Part shown: positions 1 to 6,285 of the stretch, one piece after another
Position numbering within the stretch: position 1 is the first letter of the stretch
How the letters are laid out: every line of letters begins with the position of its first letter
Position numbers and translations under genes: made by a program
NCBI GenBank assembly: GCA_900554835.1
Contig: USJD01000033.1
Location: forward strand, 1 to 24,495
Source of the DNA: an uncultured Prevotella sp.
GTDB lineage: Bacteria > Bacteroidota > Bacteroidia > Bacteroidales > Bacteroidaceae
DNA length: 24,495 nt
Direction of reading: 5' to 3'
Notes under the pieces: model-generated
Told to the model about the DNA's origin: nothing
What the model saw: only the letters and a program-made list of their open reading frames with translations
The model's database searches: none

Positions 1-191
1 CTCGTGATTCCCAGAAGGGCATCATCATCGGTCACCAGGGCGTGGCGCTCAAGAAGGTGAACACCGAGAGTAGAAAGGCTTTGGAAAAGTTCTTCGGCAA
101 GAAGATATTCCTGGAAACCTTCGTAAAGGTTGATAAGGATTGGCGCAGTTCTCAGCGAGAACTCGATGCCTTCGGATATAATCCGGAATAA
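1..191 (+). CDS. era: GTPase Era, C-terminal part (5' end outside window)
   Basis: Reading from base 3 in frame gives about 62 codons ending in TAA at 189-191. The peptide starts RDSQKGIIIGHQG and contains LEKFFGKKIFLETFVKVDKDWR. This is the C-terminal KH RNA-binding domain of Era, in which a GIIIGxxG loop contacts the 3' end of 16S rRNA during 30S maturation. The GTPase domain lies upstream of the window, so its motifs cannot be checked. The KH GxxG loop reads GHQG. The protein ends in GYNPE shortly after the KH domain, as expected for a full-length Era C-terminus. It lies on the same strand as der, another ribosome-assembly GTPase, a pairing common in Bacteroidetes. The spacer between them is long and folded. 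Confidence 0.9.
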   Translation, partial: RDSQKGIIIGHQGVALKKVNTESRKALEKFFGKKIFLETFVKVDKDWRSSQRELDAFGYNPE

Positions 192-201
192 CAACTTTCT
201 C

Positions 202-328
202 CTCCCTGAATGTAATCGAGGGAGTGACTCTCGCCAGAGGAGCGAGGGCCGGAGCAAGGTCAGCTTCGGCAAATTATTAACTTGGATGCAGAGACCACAT
301 CCTTGAATACCTCCTAAAAGGAAGGAGG
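202..328 (+). other. Structured era-der spacer: five consecutive hairpins
   Basis: The 150-base spacer contains five non-overlapping predicted stems. They are 202-207/219-224 (CTCCCT/AGGGAG), 230-234/242-246 (CTCGC/GCGAG), 248-255/263-270 (8 bp with one G-U, loop AAGGTCA), 284-288/298-302 (GGATG/CATCC) and 310-315/323-328 (CCTCCT/AGGAGG). The last stem pairs off an AGGAGG that would otherwise be a Shine-Dalgarno sequence for der. No stem is followed by a strong T-run, so this does not look like a simple terminator. A near-consensus -7 element, TAACTTG, sits at 278-284. The region could be a leader RNA, an mRNA processing or stability element, or an interspersed palindromic repeat. Pairing was done by eye, without energy calculation. 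Confidence 0.5.
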
Positions 329-341
329 ATAATGACTGTTT

Positions 342-1655
342 ATGGCAAATTTAGTAGCTATTGTAGGACGCCCTAATGTGGGTAAGTCTACTTTATTTAA
401 TCGTTTGACTCAATCACGTCGCGCTATCGTTAGTGATACTGCCGGTACTACTCGTGACCGTCAGTATGGTAAGTGCAGTTGGAATGGTAGAGAATTTTCT
501 GTAGTGGATACGGGAGGTTGGGTTGTTAAATCTGATGATATTTTTGAAGATGCTATCCGTAAGCAGGTGTTGGTAGCTACAGAAGAGGCTGATTTGGTTC
601 TCTTTCTGGTGGATGTAAATACTGGTTTGACGGACTGGGATGAGGATGTTGCGCTTATTCTCCGTCGTGCCAAATTGCCTGTAATCCTCGTAGCCAACAA
701 AGTAGATAATAGTGCAGAATATTATCAGGCTGCTGAGTTTTATAAATTAGGATTGGGTGATCCTCAGTGTATTAGTGCTGCTACTGGTGGTGGTACTGGT
801 GATTTACTGGATATGATTTTGGATAAACTCCAGGATAATCCAGAGGAAAGTATCGATGAAGATATTCCACGTTTTGCAGTTGTTGGTCGTCCTAATGCCG
901 GTAAGAGCAGTATTATTAATGCGTTTATTGGTGAGGATCGTAATATCGTGACTGAAATTGCAGGTACGACTCGTGATAGTATCTATACGAGATATGATAA
1001 ATTCGGCTTTGATTTTTATTTGGTGGATACTGCTGGTATTCGTCGTAAAAACAAGGTGAGTGAGGATCTGGAGTTCTATTCCGTTATGCGTTCCATCCGT
1101 GCGATAGAAAATAGTGATGTGTGTATCTTGATGCTTGATGCTACCCGTGGTATTGAGACTCAGGATATGAATATTTTCCAGTTGATCCAGAAGAATAATA
1201 AGAGTCTGGTGGTTGTAGTGAATAAATGGGACTTAGTAGAGGAAAAGAATCAAAAGGTTATCGATACCTTCGAGAATGCAATCCGCAAGCGTATGGCTCC
1301 ATTCGTTGACTTCCCTATCATCTTTGCTTCTGCTTTGACTAAGCAGCGTATTTTCAGAGTTTTGGAAACTGCTAAGCAGGTTTATCAGAACCGTAAGGTT
1401 CACATCGGAACTTCTAAACTGAATGAGGTGATGCTTCCTATCATTGAGGCTTTTCCTCCTCAGAGTGTCAAGGGTAAATACATTAAGATCAAATATTGTA
1501 CACAGTTGCCTAACACAACGATTCCGTCGTTTGTGTTCTATGCCAACTTACCACAGTATGTGAAGGAGAATTATCGTAGATTCTTGGAGAACAAGATTCG
1601 CGAGAACTGGTCTTTGCATGGCTGTCCAATTAATATTTTTATCCGTCAAAAGTAA
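342..1655 (+). CDS. der: Ribosome-assembly GTPase Der (EngA), double G domain
   Basis: The 437-residue protein has two tandem GTPase domains and a C-terminal KH-like domain, the diagnostic layout of Der/EngA, which acts in 50S subunit assembly. In the first G domain, G1 is GRPNVGKS (9-16), G3 is DTGG (56-59) and G4 is NKVD (119-122). In the second, G1 is GRPNAGKS (182-189), G3 is DTAG (229-232) and G4 is NKWD (294-297). Length is normal for the family. The ATG at 342 starts directly at MANLVAIVGRPN, so the start is secure. An AGGAGG at 323-328 lies 13 bases upstream, but it can pair with CCTCCT at 310-315. Another ATG at 332 opens a 14-codon frame overlapping the der start. The gene follows era and is followed after 11 bases by a lipoprotein gene. 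Confidence 0.97.
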   Translation: MANLVAIVGRPNVGKSTLFNRLTQSRRAIVSDTAGTTRDRQYGKCSWNGREFSVVDTGGWVVKSDDIFEDAIRKQVLVATEEADLVLFLVDVNTGLTDWDEDVALILRRAKLPVILVANKVDNSAEYYQAAEFYKLGLGDPQCISAATGGGTGDLLDMILDKLQDNPEESIDEDIPRFAVVGRPNAGKSSIINAFIGEDRNIVTEIAGTTRDSIYTRYDKFGFDFYLVDTAGIRRKNKVSEDLEFYSVMRSIRAIENSDVCILMLDATRGIETQDMNIFQLIQKNNKSLVVVVNKWDLVEEKNQKVIDTFENAIRKRMAPFVDFPIIFASALTKQRIFRVLETAKQVYQNRKVHIGTSKLNEVMLPIIEAFPPQSVKGKYIKIKYCTQLPNTTIPSFVFYANLPQYVKENYRRFLENKIRENWSLHGCPINIFIRQK

Positions 1656-1666
1656 TTGGAGCTAAG

Positions 1667-2065
1667 ATGAAGAAATTCTTGTTTTTCATGATATTGGGCA
1701 TTGGATTGACATTTGCTTCGTGTAAGAAGGAAACTCCTGATCCAGGTTATTTTGCCGGGATTGCAGCCAAGGGTTATTATGACTTGCTCTTAGAGGGGAA
1801 ATATAATGATTTTGTGGCTGGATACAATCAGCCGAATCGTATTTCTAAAGGTTATCATGAGCAATTGTTGCTGAATGCCCGGATGTTTATGGAGCAACAG
1901 CAAGAAGAACATAAGGGACTGGCTGGTGTTCATGTCCTGCATGCCAAGGCTGATACTGCTCGCCATGTGGCTGATGTTTTCTTACAGATGGTATATGGTG
2001 ATAGTACTAAAGAACAGGTAGTTGTGCCTATGGTACTGGTCCATGGTGATTGGAAAATGAGATGA
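1667..2065 (+). CDS. Small predicted lipoprotein, NTF2-like (DUF4878-like) hypothetical
   Basis: The protein has 132 residues. The N-terminus is a lipoprotein signal peptide: MKK, a hydrophobic stretch, then FASC with the lipobox Cys at 19, followed by polar KKETPDPG. The mature part is about 110 residues with an early YYDLLLEGKYNDFVAGY segment and the ending HGDWKMR. This resembles the small NTF2-fold DUF4878/DUF4019-type lipoproteins common in Bacteroidetes, which lack a known activity. That family call is an inference from the overall look; I do not recognise the gene firmly. The Cys is followed by Lys-Lys, not the acidic surface-export signal described in some Bacteroidetes, so periplasmic rather than surface exposure is the better guess. 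It begins 11 bases after der, so it is probably co-transcribed, and it ends at a strong terminator. Confidence 0.75.
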   Translation: MKKFLFFMILGIGLTFASCKKETPDPGYFAGIAAKGYYDLLLEGKYNDFVAGYNQPNRISKGYHEQLLLNARMFMEQQQEEHKGLAGVHVLHAKADTARHVADVFLQMVYGDSTKEQVVVPMVLVHGDWKMR

Positions 2066-2068
2066 AAA

Positions 2069-2105
2069 TAAAAAAGCTATCAGCTCTTTGCTGGTAGCTT
2101 TTTTA
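2069..2105. terminator. Bidirectional intrinsic terminator between convergent genes
   Basis: A 16-bp stem (2069-2084 with 2090-2105) has one T-G wobble and a 5-base loop TCTTT. It is flanked by an A-run on the left and a T-run on the right, so it has the intrinsic-terminator shape on both strands. It lies between the lipoprotein gene (plus) and mlaF (minus), whose stops are only 52 bases apart. Confidence 0.93.
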
Positions 2106-2117
2106 TTTTCTGTATTA

Positions 2118-2888
2118 TTATGGTTTCGCTTCTTTCATTTCTACTTCCTTTACCTTACGGAAGAGGTCTGAAGCAAAGACAAGGTCGTTCAGCTTTTCAT
2201 TTGTGGATGAAATGACTTCATCCTTGTTGCCTTGCCATTCTTTTTTCCCTTGGTAGATAAAACAAATATTTTCACCGATACCCATTACAGAGTTCATATC
2301 GTGGGTATTTATGATGGTTGTCATGTTGTAATCCTTGGTGATGCCTGAGAGTAATTCGTCTATGACCAATGATGTTTTTGGGTCAAGACCAGAGTTTGGC
2401 TCGTCACAGAACAAATACTTGGGATTCATGACAATAGCGCGTGCGATGGCAACACGCTTCTGCATACCTCCAGAAATCTCACCTGGAAATTTGTGCTGGG
2501 CATCAATCAGGTTTACGCGGTCAAGACATTCCTGAGCTCTTTTTACTCTTTCCTTGTAATTCATGTTGGAAAACATGTCGAGTGGAAACATCACGTTTTC
2601 TAAAACCGGCAAGGAATCGAAGAGTGCTGCGCTTTGGAAAATCATGCCCATCTCTCGGCGCATGAATACCTTTTCTTTCTTGGACATCTGTACGAAATTG
2701 CGCCCGTCATAGAGAACTTCACCACTTGTTGGTTCTAACAATCCAACAAGATTTTTCATCAAGACAGTCTTACCTGAGCCGCTTTGACCAATAATCAAAT
2801 TGGTTTTTCCGGTCTCAAATACCATATTTATATTGTTGAGAACAGTCTTGTCACCGAAAGACTTAGTCAAGTTTTTAACTTCAATCAT
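2118..2888 (-). CDS. mlaF: MlaF-type ABC transporter ATPase (phospholipid/MCE transport)
   Basis: This 256-residue ABC ATPase has all nucleotide-binding motifs: Walker A GQSGSGKT (34-41), Q-loop Gln85, signature ISGGMQKR (138-145), Walker B YLFCDEP (158-164) and H-loop His196. SGGMQKRVAIARA with DEPNSGLDP is typical of MlaF/Mkl-type ATPases rather than of sugar or amino-acid importers. Immediately upstream in the same direction, after a 32-base gap, is an MlaE-family permease. Together they form the energised inner-membrane part of a lipid transporter thought to move phospholipid between the inner and outer membranes. No MCE-domain MlaD gene follows; the operon ends at the terminator at 2069-2105. 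The exact substrate and direction of transport cannot be read from sequence. Confidence 0.9.
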   Translation of the reverse strand: MIEVKNLTKSFGDKTVLNNINMVFETGKTNLIIGQSGSGKTVLMKNLVGLLEPTSGEVLYDGRNFVQMSKKEKVFMRREMGMIFQSAALFDSLPVLENVMFPLDMFSNMNYKERVKRAQECLDRVNLIDAQHKFPGEISGGMQKRVAIARAIVMNPKYLFCDEPNSGLDPKTSLVIDELLSGITKDYNMTTIINTHDMNSVMGIGENICFIYQGKKEWQGNKDEVISSTNEKLNDLVFASDLFRKVKEVEMKEAKP

Positions 2889-2920
2889 AATCTTAAAAAT
2901 AATTTGAGGTATTTGAGTTG

Positions 2921-3667
2921 TTATGAAAGCACTTGTGTAAGGAATACGTCAGAGAAGAGTATTAAAACACTTGAGCTGACTACTGCATCCGTAGATGCTG
3001 TACCTACTTCTACTGAACCTCCTTCCACCGTATAACCGAAAAAGGATGATACACTGGCGATGATGTATGCAAAAAACAAACTCTTGATGATACTCATCCA
3101 TACAAACCATTGATTGAATGAATGCTGGAGTCCTAATGTCAGGTCGTCAGGAGGCAAAATATGTCCGATATAAGCAGTACCATAGGCACCAATAATGCCC
3201 ATGCCAGAACTGAAAATTACCAGAAAAGGCATGATGGTAACCAAACCTAAGATTTTAGGTAAGATCAAATAACATGCAGAATTTACCCCCATGATATCCA
3301 GCGCATCAATCTGTTGGGTTACTCTCATGGTTCCCAGTTCTGATGCAATATTGGAACCTACCTTTCCGGCAAGAATCAGACACATGATACTGGAAGAAAA
3401 CTCCAGCAGCATGATTTCTCGTGTGGTATAACCAGATACCCATCTTGGCATCCAAGGACTTTGGATGTTTAATTTCATCTGAATACAAATCACTGCTCCT
3501 ATGAAAAATGAAATGAGCAGTACGATGCCAATGGAGTTGACACCCAACTGTGACATTTCTTTCACATATTGTTTCAGAAACATGCGCATACGCTCAGGAC
3601 GTGAAAAAGCGCGCCCCATTAAAATAAGATATTTACCGAAGGTGGTAAGCCATTTTGATATTAACAT
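2921..3667 (-). CDS. mlaE: MlaE-family ABC transporter permease
   Basis: The 248-residue integral membrane protein begins with an amphipathic N-terminal segment (about 1-45), followed by several hydrophobic helices (around 45-65, 85-105, 135-165 and 185-215). The central stretch LAGKVGSNIASELGTM followed by RVTQQIDALDIMGVNS is the conserved core of the MlaE permease family, which pairs with MlaF as a dimer in the inner membrane. Length matches the family (about 240-260). It is the first gene of a two-gene operon with mlaF. Translation starts about 25 bases downstream of a minus-strand -7 element, TACTTTTG (3700 down to 3693), so the leader is very short. Confidence 0.92.
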   Translation of the reverse strand: MLISKWLTTFGKYLILMGRAFSRPERMRMFLKQYVKEMSQLGVNSIGIVLLISFFIGAVICIQMKLNIQSPWMPRWVSGYTTREIMLLEFSSSIMCLILAGKVGSNIASELGTMRVTQQIDALDIMGVNSACYLILPKILGLVTIMPFLVIFSSGMGIIGAYGTAYIGHILPPDDLTLGLQHSFNQWFVWMSIIKSLFFAYIIASVSSFFGYTVEGGSVEVGTASTDAVVSSSVLILFSDVFLTQVLS

Positions 3668-3692
3668 GCTAATAAATCTCTGTTTGATGGTG

Positions 3693-3700
3693 CAAAAGTA
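3693..3700 (-). promoter_or_regulatory. -7 element of mlaEF promoter
   Basis: The minus strand reads TACTTTTG followed by CACC. This matches the Bacteroidetes primary-sigma -7 consensus TAnnTTTG 25 bases before the mlaE start codon. No clear TTTG -33 box is visible at the usual spacing; the region there is occupied by an inverted repeat. Confidence 0.65.
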
Positions 3701-3713
3701 ACCAAAATCCTCT

Positions 3714-3743
3714 AAAAAACTACTATATAATGAATAGTTTTTT
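3714..3743. promoter_or_regulatory. Inverted repeat in the mlaEF/lptB divergent control region
   Basis: AAAAAACTA (3714-3722) and TAGTTTTTT (3735-3743) are perfect 9-bp inverted arms separated by 12 bases. The repeat lies between the two divergent -7 elements and covers the position where the -33 box of the mlaE promoter would fall. It could be an operator, an AT-rich promoter-upstream element, or chance in AT-rich DNA. No matching binding site of a known regulator is recognised. Confidence 0.4.
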
Positions 3744-3775
3744 GATTTTATAAGTGATATTTGCTTGTTTTTTAG

Positions 3776-3783
3776 TATTTTTG
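3776..3783 (+). promoter_or_regulatory. -7 element of lptB promoter
   Basis: TATTTTTG followed by CACC matches the Bacteroidetes -7 consensus TAnnTTTG. It lies 40 bases upstream of the lptB ATG. A properly spaced -33 TTTG is not seen; the nearest copies are too near (3760) or too far (3741). Confidence 0.6.
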
Positions 3784-3823
3784 CACCAAAAATGCGGAGA
3801 ATGAATAGTTCTTCACTCTAAAA

Positions 3824-4663
3824 ATGCAAATTATGGACGAAATAATTAATAATCAACAGCAATCGGATAGTAGCGATAAACTGGTTCTCAGAACTGAGGG
3901 TTTGGTGAAACGTTATGGTAAAAGAACTGTCGCCAATGGTGTTACCATCAATGTGAAGCAGGGAGAAATCGTAGGTTTGCTTGGACCAAATGGTGCAGGT
4001 AAGACAACTTCTTTCTATATGACTACAGGTTTGGTTGTACCTAATGAAGGTCATGTTTATCTGGGTGATCAGGATATTACCAATTATCCTGTGTATAAAC
4101 GCGCCCGTGCAGGTATTGGCTATTTGCCTCAGGAGGCAAGTGTCTTTCGGAAAATGAGTGTGGAGGACAATATATTGTCTGTACTGGAAATGACGGGTAA
4201 ACCACGCAGCTATCAGTTGGAAAAGTTGGAAAGTCTGATTAATGAATTCCGTCTCAACAAGGTCCGCAAAAACAAGGGTGATCAGTTGTCTGGTGGTGAA
4301 CGTCGTCGTACCGAGATAGCCCGTTGTCTTGCCATTGATCCGAAGTTCATTATGTTGGATGAACCTTTTGCCGGTGTCGATCCTATTGCTGTAGAAGATA
4401 TTCAGCATATTGTCTGGCGTCTTAAATACCGCAATATAGGAATCCTGATTACCGACCATAATGTACAGGAGACGCTGACTATTACCGACCGTGCCTATCT
4501 TTTGTTTGAAGGTAAAATCCTGTTTCAGGGTAAGCCGGAGGATTTGGCAACCAATAAGGTGGTTCGTGAGAAGTATTTAAGTAATAGTTTTGTGCTTCGT
4601 AAGAAAGACTTCCAGCTCATTGATGAGCAGAAAAGAGCCAAAGAAGCAGAGGAAGATGGTTAA
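3824..4663 (+). CDS. lptB: LPS export ABC transporter ATPase LptB
   Basis: The 279-residue ABC ATPase has Walker A GPNGAGKT (54-61), Q-loop Gln103, signature LSGGERRR (155-162), Walker B FIMLDE (175-180) and H-loop His212. The run from the signature into EIARCLA, and DEPFAGVDP, are characteristic of LptB, the cytoplasmic motor that with LptFG extracts LPS from the inner membrane. It is longer than the enterobacterial protein (about 240 residues). The extra length is about 20 N-terminal residues before LVLRTEGLVKRYGK and a charged C-terminal tail. The start could be ATG 3824 or ATG 3833, the latter giving 276 residues. The gene is divergent from mlaEF, and an OstA/LptA-like gene lies about 10 kb downstream. 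It seems monocistronic, because tig has its own promoter. Confidence 0.93.
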   Translation: MQIMDEIINNQQQSDSSDKLVLRTEGLVKRYGKRTVANGVTINVKQGEIVGLLGPNGAGKTTSFYMTTGLVVPNEGHVYLGDQDITNYPVYKRARAGIGYLPQEASVFRKMSVEDNILSVLEMTGKPRSYQLEKLESLINEFRLNKVRKNKGDQLSGGERRRTEIARCLAIDPKFIMLDEPFAGVDPIAVEDIQHIVWRLKYRNIGILITDHNVQETLTITDRAYLLFEGKILFQGKPEDLATNKVVREKYLSNSFVLRKKDFQLIDEQKRAKEAEEDG

Positions 4664-4711
4664 AAAAACAAATTTTTCTCTTATATATTAGGTATATTCA
4701 CGAATTATGCG

Positions 4712-4719
4712 TAATTTTG
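4712..4719 (+). promoter_or_regulatory. -7 element of tig promoter
   Basis: TAATTTTG followed by CAAG matches TAnnTTTG. It lies 75 bases before the tig start codon, giving a leader of roughly 65-70 bases that is very A-rich near the ATG, as is common for highly translated genes in this phylum. Confidence 0.65.
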
Positions 4720-4793
4720 CAAGCCAATCGTGTTGACGAACTATTAAAATATTAAGAAGGAAATAATTAATAATATAAAAACAAAACATCAAG

Positions 4794-6152
4794 ATGAAAA
4801 TTTCATTTGAAAATCCTGACAAGATTAATGGTCTTTTGACCCTCGTTGTCGAAGAGGAGGATTACAAGAATGATGTCGAGAAGACATTGAAGGACTATCG
4901 TAAGAAAGCTAACGTTCCTGGTTTCCGTCCAGGTCAGGCTCCTATGGGCATGATTAAGCGTCAGTTTGGTGCATCTGTAAAGATGGAGGCTGTAAACAAG
5001 CTCGTAGGTCAGCAGATTTACAAGTATGTACAGGACAATAATATCCAGATGCTCGGTGAGCCTCTCCCATCAGAGAAGCAGGAGCCAGTTGATATTGAGA
5101 AGGATGGTCCTTATACATTCATGTTTGACATCGCTGTTGCTCCAGAGTTCAAGGTTGCTCTTTCTGGTCGTGATAAGGTAGATTACTACAATATCACTGT
5201 TGATGATAAGATTCTTGATCAGCAGGTAGAAATGTACGCTTCTCGTTCTGGTAGCTATGAGAAGGCTGAGGTTTATCAGGAGAATGATATGTTGAAGGGT
5301 GACTTGCGTGAGTTGGATGAGAATGGTAACACCAAGGAAGGTGGCATTACTGTAGAGGGTGCCATGATGATGCCAAGCTACATTAAGGTAGAAGAGCAGA
5401 AGAACCTTTTCAATGATGCAAAGGTAGGTGATATCATCACATTCAATCCTAAGAAGGCTTATCCAGATAACGATACAGAGGTAGCTCAGCTCTTGAAGAT
5501 TGAGCGTGATTCTGTGAAGGATTTGGAGTCTGAGTTCAGCTATCAGGTTACAGAAATCCAGCGTTTCAAGAAGCATGAGGTAAACGAGGAACTCTTCAAG
5601 TTGGCTCTTGGTGAGGATACAGATGTGAAGGACGAGGCTGCTTTCCGTGCTAAGATTGCTGAGGGCTTGCAGGCACAGTTGGTAGGCGACTCTGATTATA
5701 AGTTCCTCCTTGATGTTCGTGCTCATTGCGAGAAGAAGGTTGGCAAGTTGGAATTCCCAGATGCATTGTTGAAGCGTATCATGTTGGCTAACAACAAGGA
5801 TAAGGGCGAGGACTTCGTAGAGAAGAACTACGAGGAGAGCCTTAAGGAGTTGACTTGGCATTTGATCAAGGAGCAGCTTATCAAGGCTCAGGATATCAAG
5901 ATTAACGACGAAGATGTCAAGGAGACTGCAAAGGAAGCAGCTCGTGCACAGTTCGCTCAGTATGGTATGACCAACATTCCTGAGGAGTATGTTGAGAACT
6001 ATGCAAATGAGATTCTCAAGAAGGGTAACTCTACTGAGGCATTGGTAGATCGTGCTATCGACCGTAAGTTGGCTGCAACATTGAAGACTGTTGTTAAGTT
6101 GAACGAAAAGGAGATTTCTGTTGAGGATTTCAACAAGATGATGCAAGAATAA
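4794..6152 (+). CDS. tig: Trigger factor, ribosome-associated chaperone / prolyl isomerase
   Basis: The 452-residue protein has the trigger-factor layout: an N-terminal ribosome-binding domain carrying the loop GFRPGQAP (43-50, equivalent to the GFRxGxxP signature), a middle FKBP-like domain (about 150-235) and a helical C-terminal chaperone domain. It sits at the ribosome exit tunnel and shields nascent chains. The central domain is divergent from enterobacterial FKBP, as often in Bacteroidetes, so isomerase activity is not assured. Codon use is strongly biased (GGT, CGT, AAG), which suggests high expression. The gene has its own -7 element and is followed by an AT-only hairpin. Its position ahead of clpP and clpX is a widespread arrangement, but clpP has separate promoter signals here. 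Confidence 0.94.
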   Translation: MKISFENPDKINGLLTLVVEEEDYKNDVEKTLKDYRKKANVPGFRPGQAPMGMIKRQFGASVKMEAVNKLVGQQIYKYVQDNNIQMLGEPLPSEKQEPVDIEKDGPYTFMFDIAVAPEFKVALSGRDKVDYYNITVDDKILDQQVEMYASRSGSYEKAEVYQENDMLKGDLRELDENGNTKEGGITVEGAMMMPSYIKVEEQKNLFNDAKVGDIITFNPKKAYPDNDTEVAQLLKIERDSVKDLESEFSYQVTEIQRFKKHEVNEELFKLALGEDTDVKDEAAFRAKIAEGLQAQLVGDSDYKFLLDVRAHCEKKVGKLEFPDALLKRIMLANNKDKGEDFVEKNYEESLKELTWHLIKEQLIKAQDIKINDEDVKETAKEAARAQFAQYGMTNIPEEYVENYANEILKKGNSTEALVDRAIDRKLAATLKTVVKLNEKEISVEDFNKMMQE

Positions 6153-6172
6153 TATTTTTTTAGAAAAAATAT
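6152..6172 (+). terminator. AT-only hairpin after tig, weak terminator or A-tract element
   Basis: The sequence folds as 6152-6160 against 6164-6172, a 9-bp stem with loop TAG, made almost entirely of A-T pairs. Its core TTTTTTTAGAAAAAA recurs after mutL at 18525-18539. It could be a weak terminator, or a bent A-tract upstream of the clpP promoters. Confidence 0.4.
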
Positions 6173-6182
6173 CAGATTTATT

Positions 6183-6195
6183 TCGAGGTTATCGA
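6183..6195. promoter_or_regulatory. Near-palindromic box 1 upstream of clpP
   Basis: TCGAGGTTATCGA is a TCGA-N5-TCGA near-palindrome. With one more base on each side facing inward (C6196 and G6236) it forms a perfect 14-bp inverted repeat with box 2. It starts 23 bp upstream of the -7 element TATCTTTG at 6206, so it occupies the place of the -33 box. Confidence 0.6.
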
Positions 6196-6205
6196 CTTTT
6201 TTTAT

Positions 6206-6213
6206 TATCTTTG
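6206..6213 (+). promoter_or_regulatory. Upstream -7 element of clpP (P1)
   Basis: TATCTTTG matches TAnnTTTG exactly and is followed by TTCCACA. It is 80 bases from the clpP start codon. Transcripts from here would carry box 2 in their leader. Confidence 0.6.
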
Positions 6214-6236
6214 TTCCACAGAACGAGATATAGAGG

Positions 6237-6249
6237 TCGATAACCTCGA
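6237..6249. promoter_or_regulatory. Near-palindromic box 2 upstream of clpP
   Basis: TCGATAACCTCGA is the reverse complement of box 1. Its centre is 54 bp from that of box 1. It begins 23 bp upstream of the second -7 candidate TAAATTTG at 6260, the same geometry as box 1 with P1. Confidence 0.6.
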
Positions 6250-6259
6250 TTTTCGTATA

Positions 6260-6267
6260 TAAATTTG
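6260..6267 (+). promoter_or_regulatory. Downstream -7 candidate of clpP (P2)
   Basis: TAAATTTG matches TAnnTTTG and is exactly 54 bp downstream of P1. It would give a leader of only about a dozen bases before the ATG at 6286. AT-rich context makes a chance match possible; the identical offset to box 2 is the main support. Confidence 0.45.
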
Positions 6268-6285
6268 AATAATAAATGATGTAAT

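Noticed and set aside
3306..3488. Second minus-strand frame of 60 codons within mlaE
   Set aside because: It is out of frame inside a clear membrane permease gene, with no domain or start signal.
3818..4459. A 213-codon open frame on the minus strand opposite lptB
   Set aside because: It is a shadow of lptB, which has all ABC motifs. The peptide is low quality and no promoter or separate signal supports it.
5070..6146. A 358-codon open frame on the minus strand opposite tig
   Set aside because: It lies fully inside the trigger factor gene, whose strong codon bias removes stops from that frame. The peptide has no recognisable domain and an odd Leu/Ile/Cys-rich composition.
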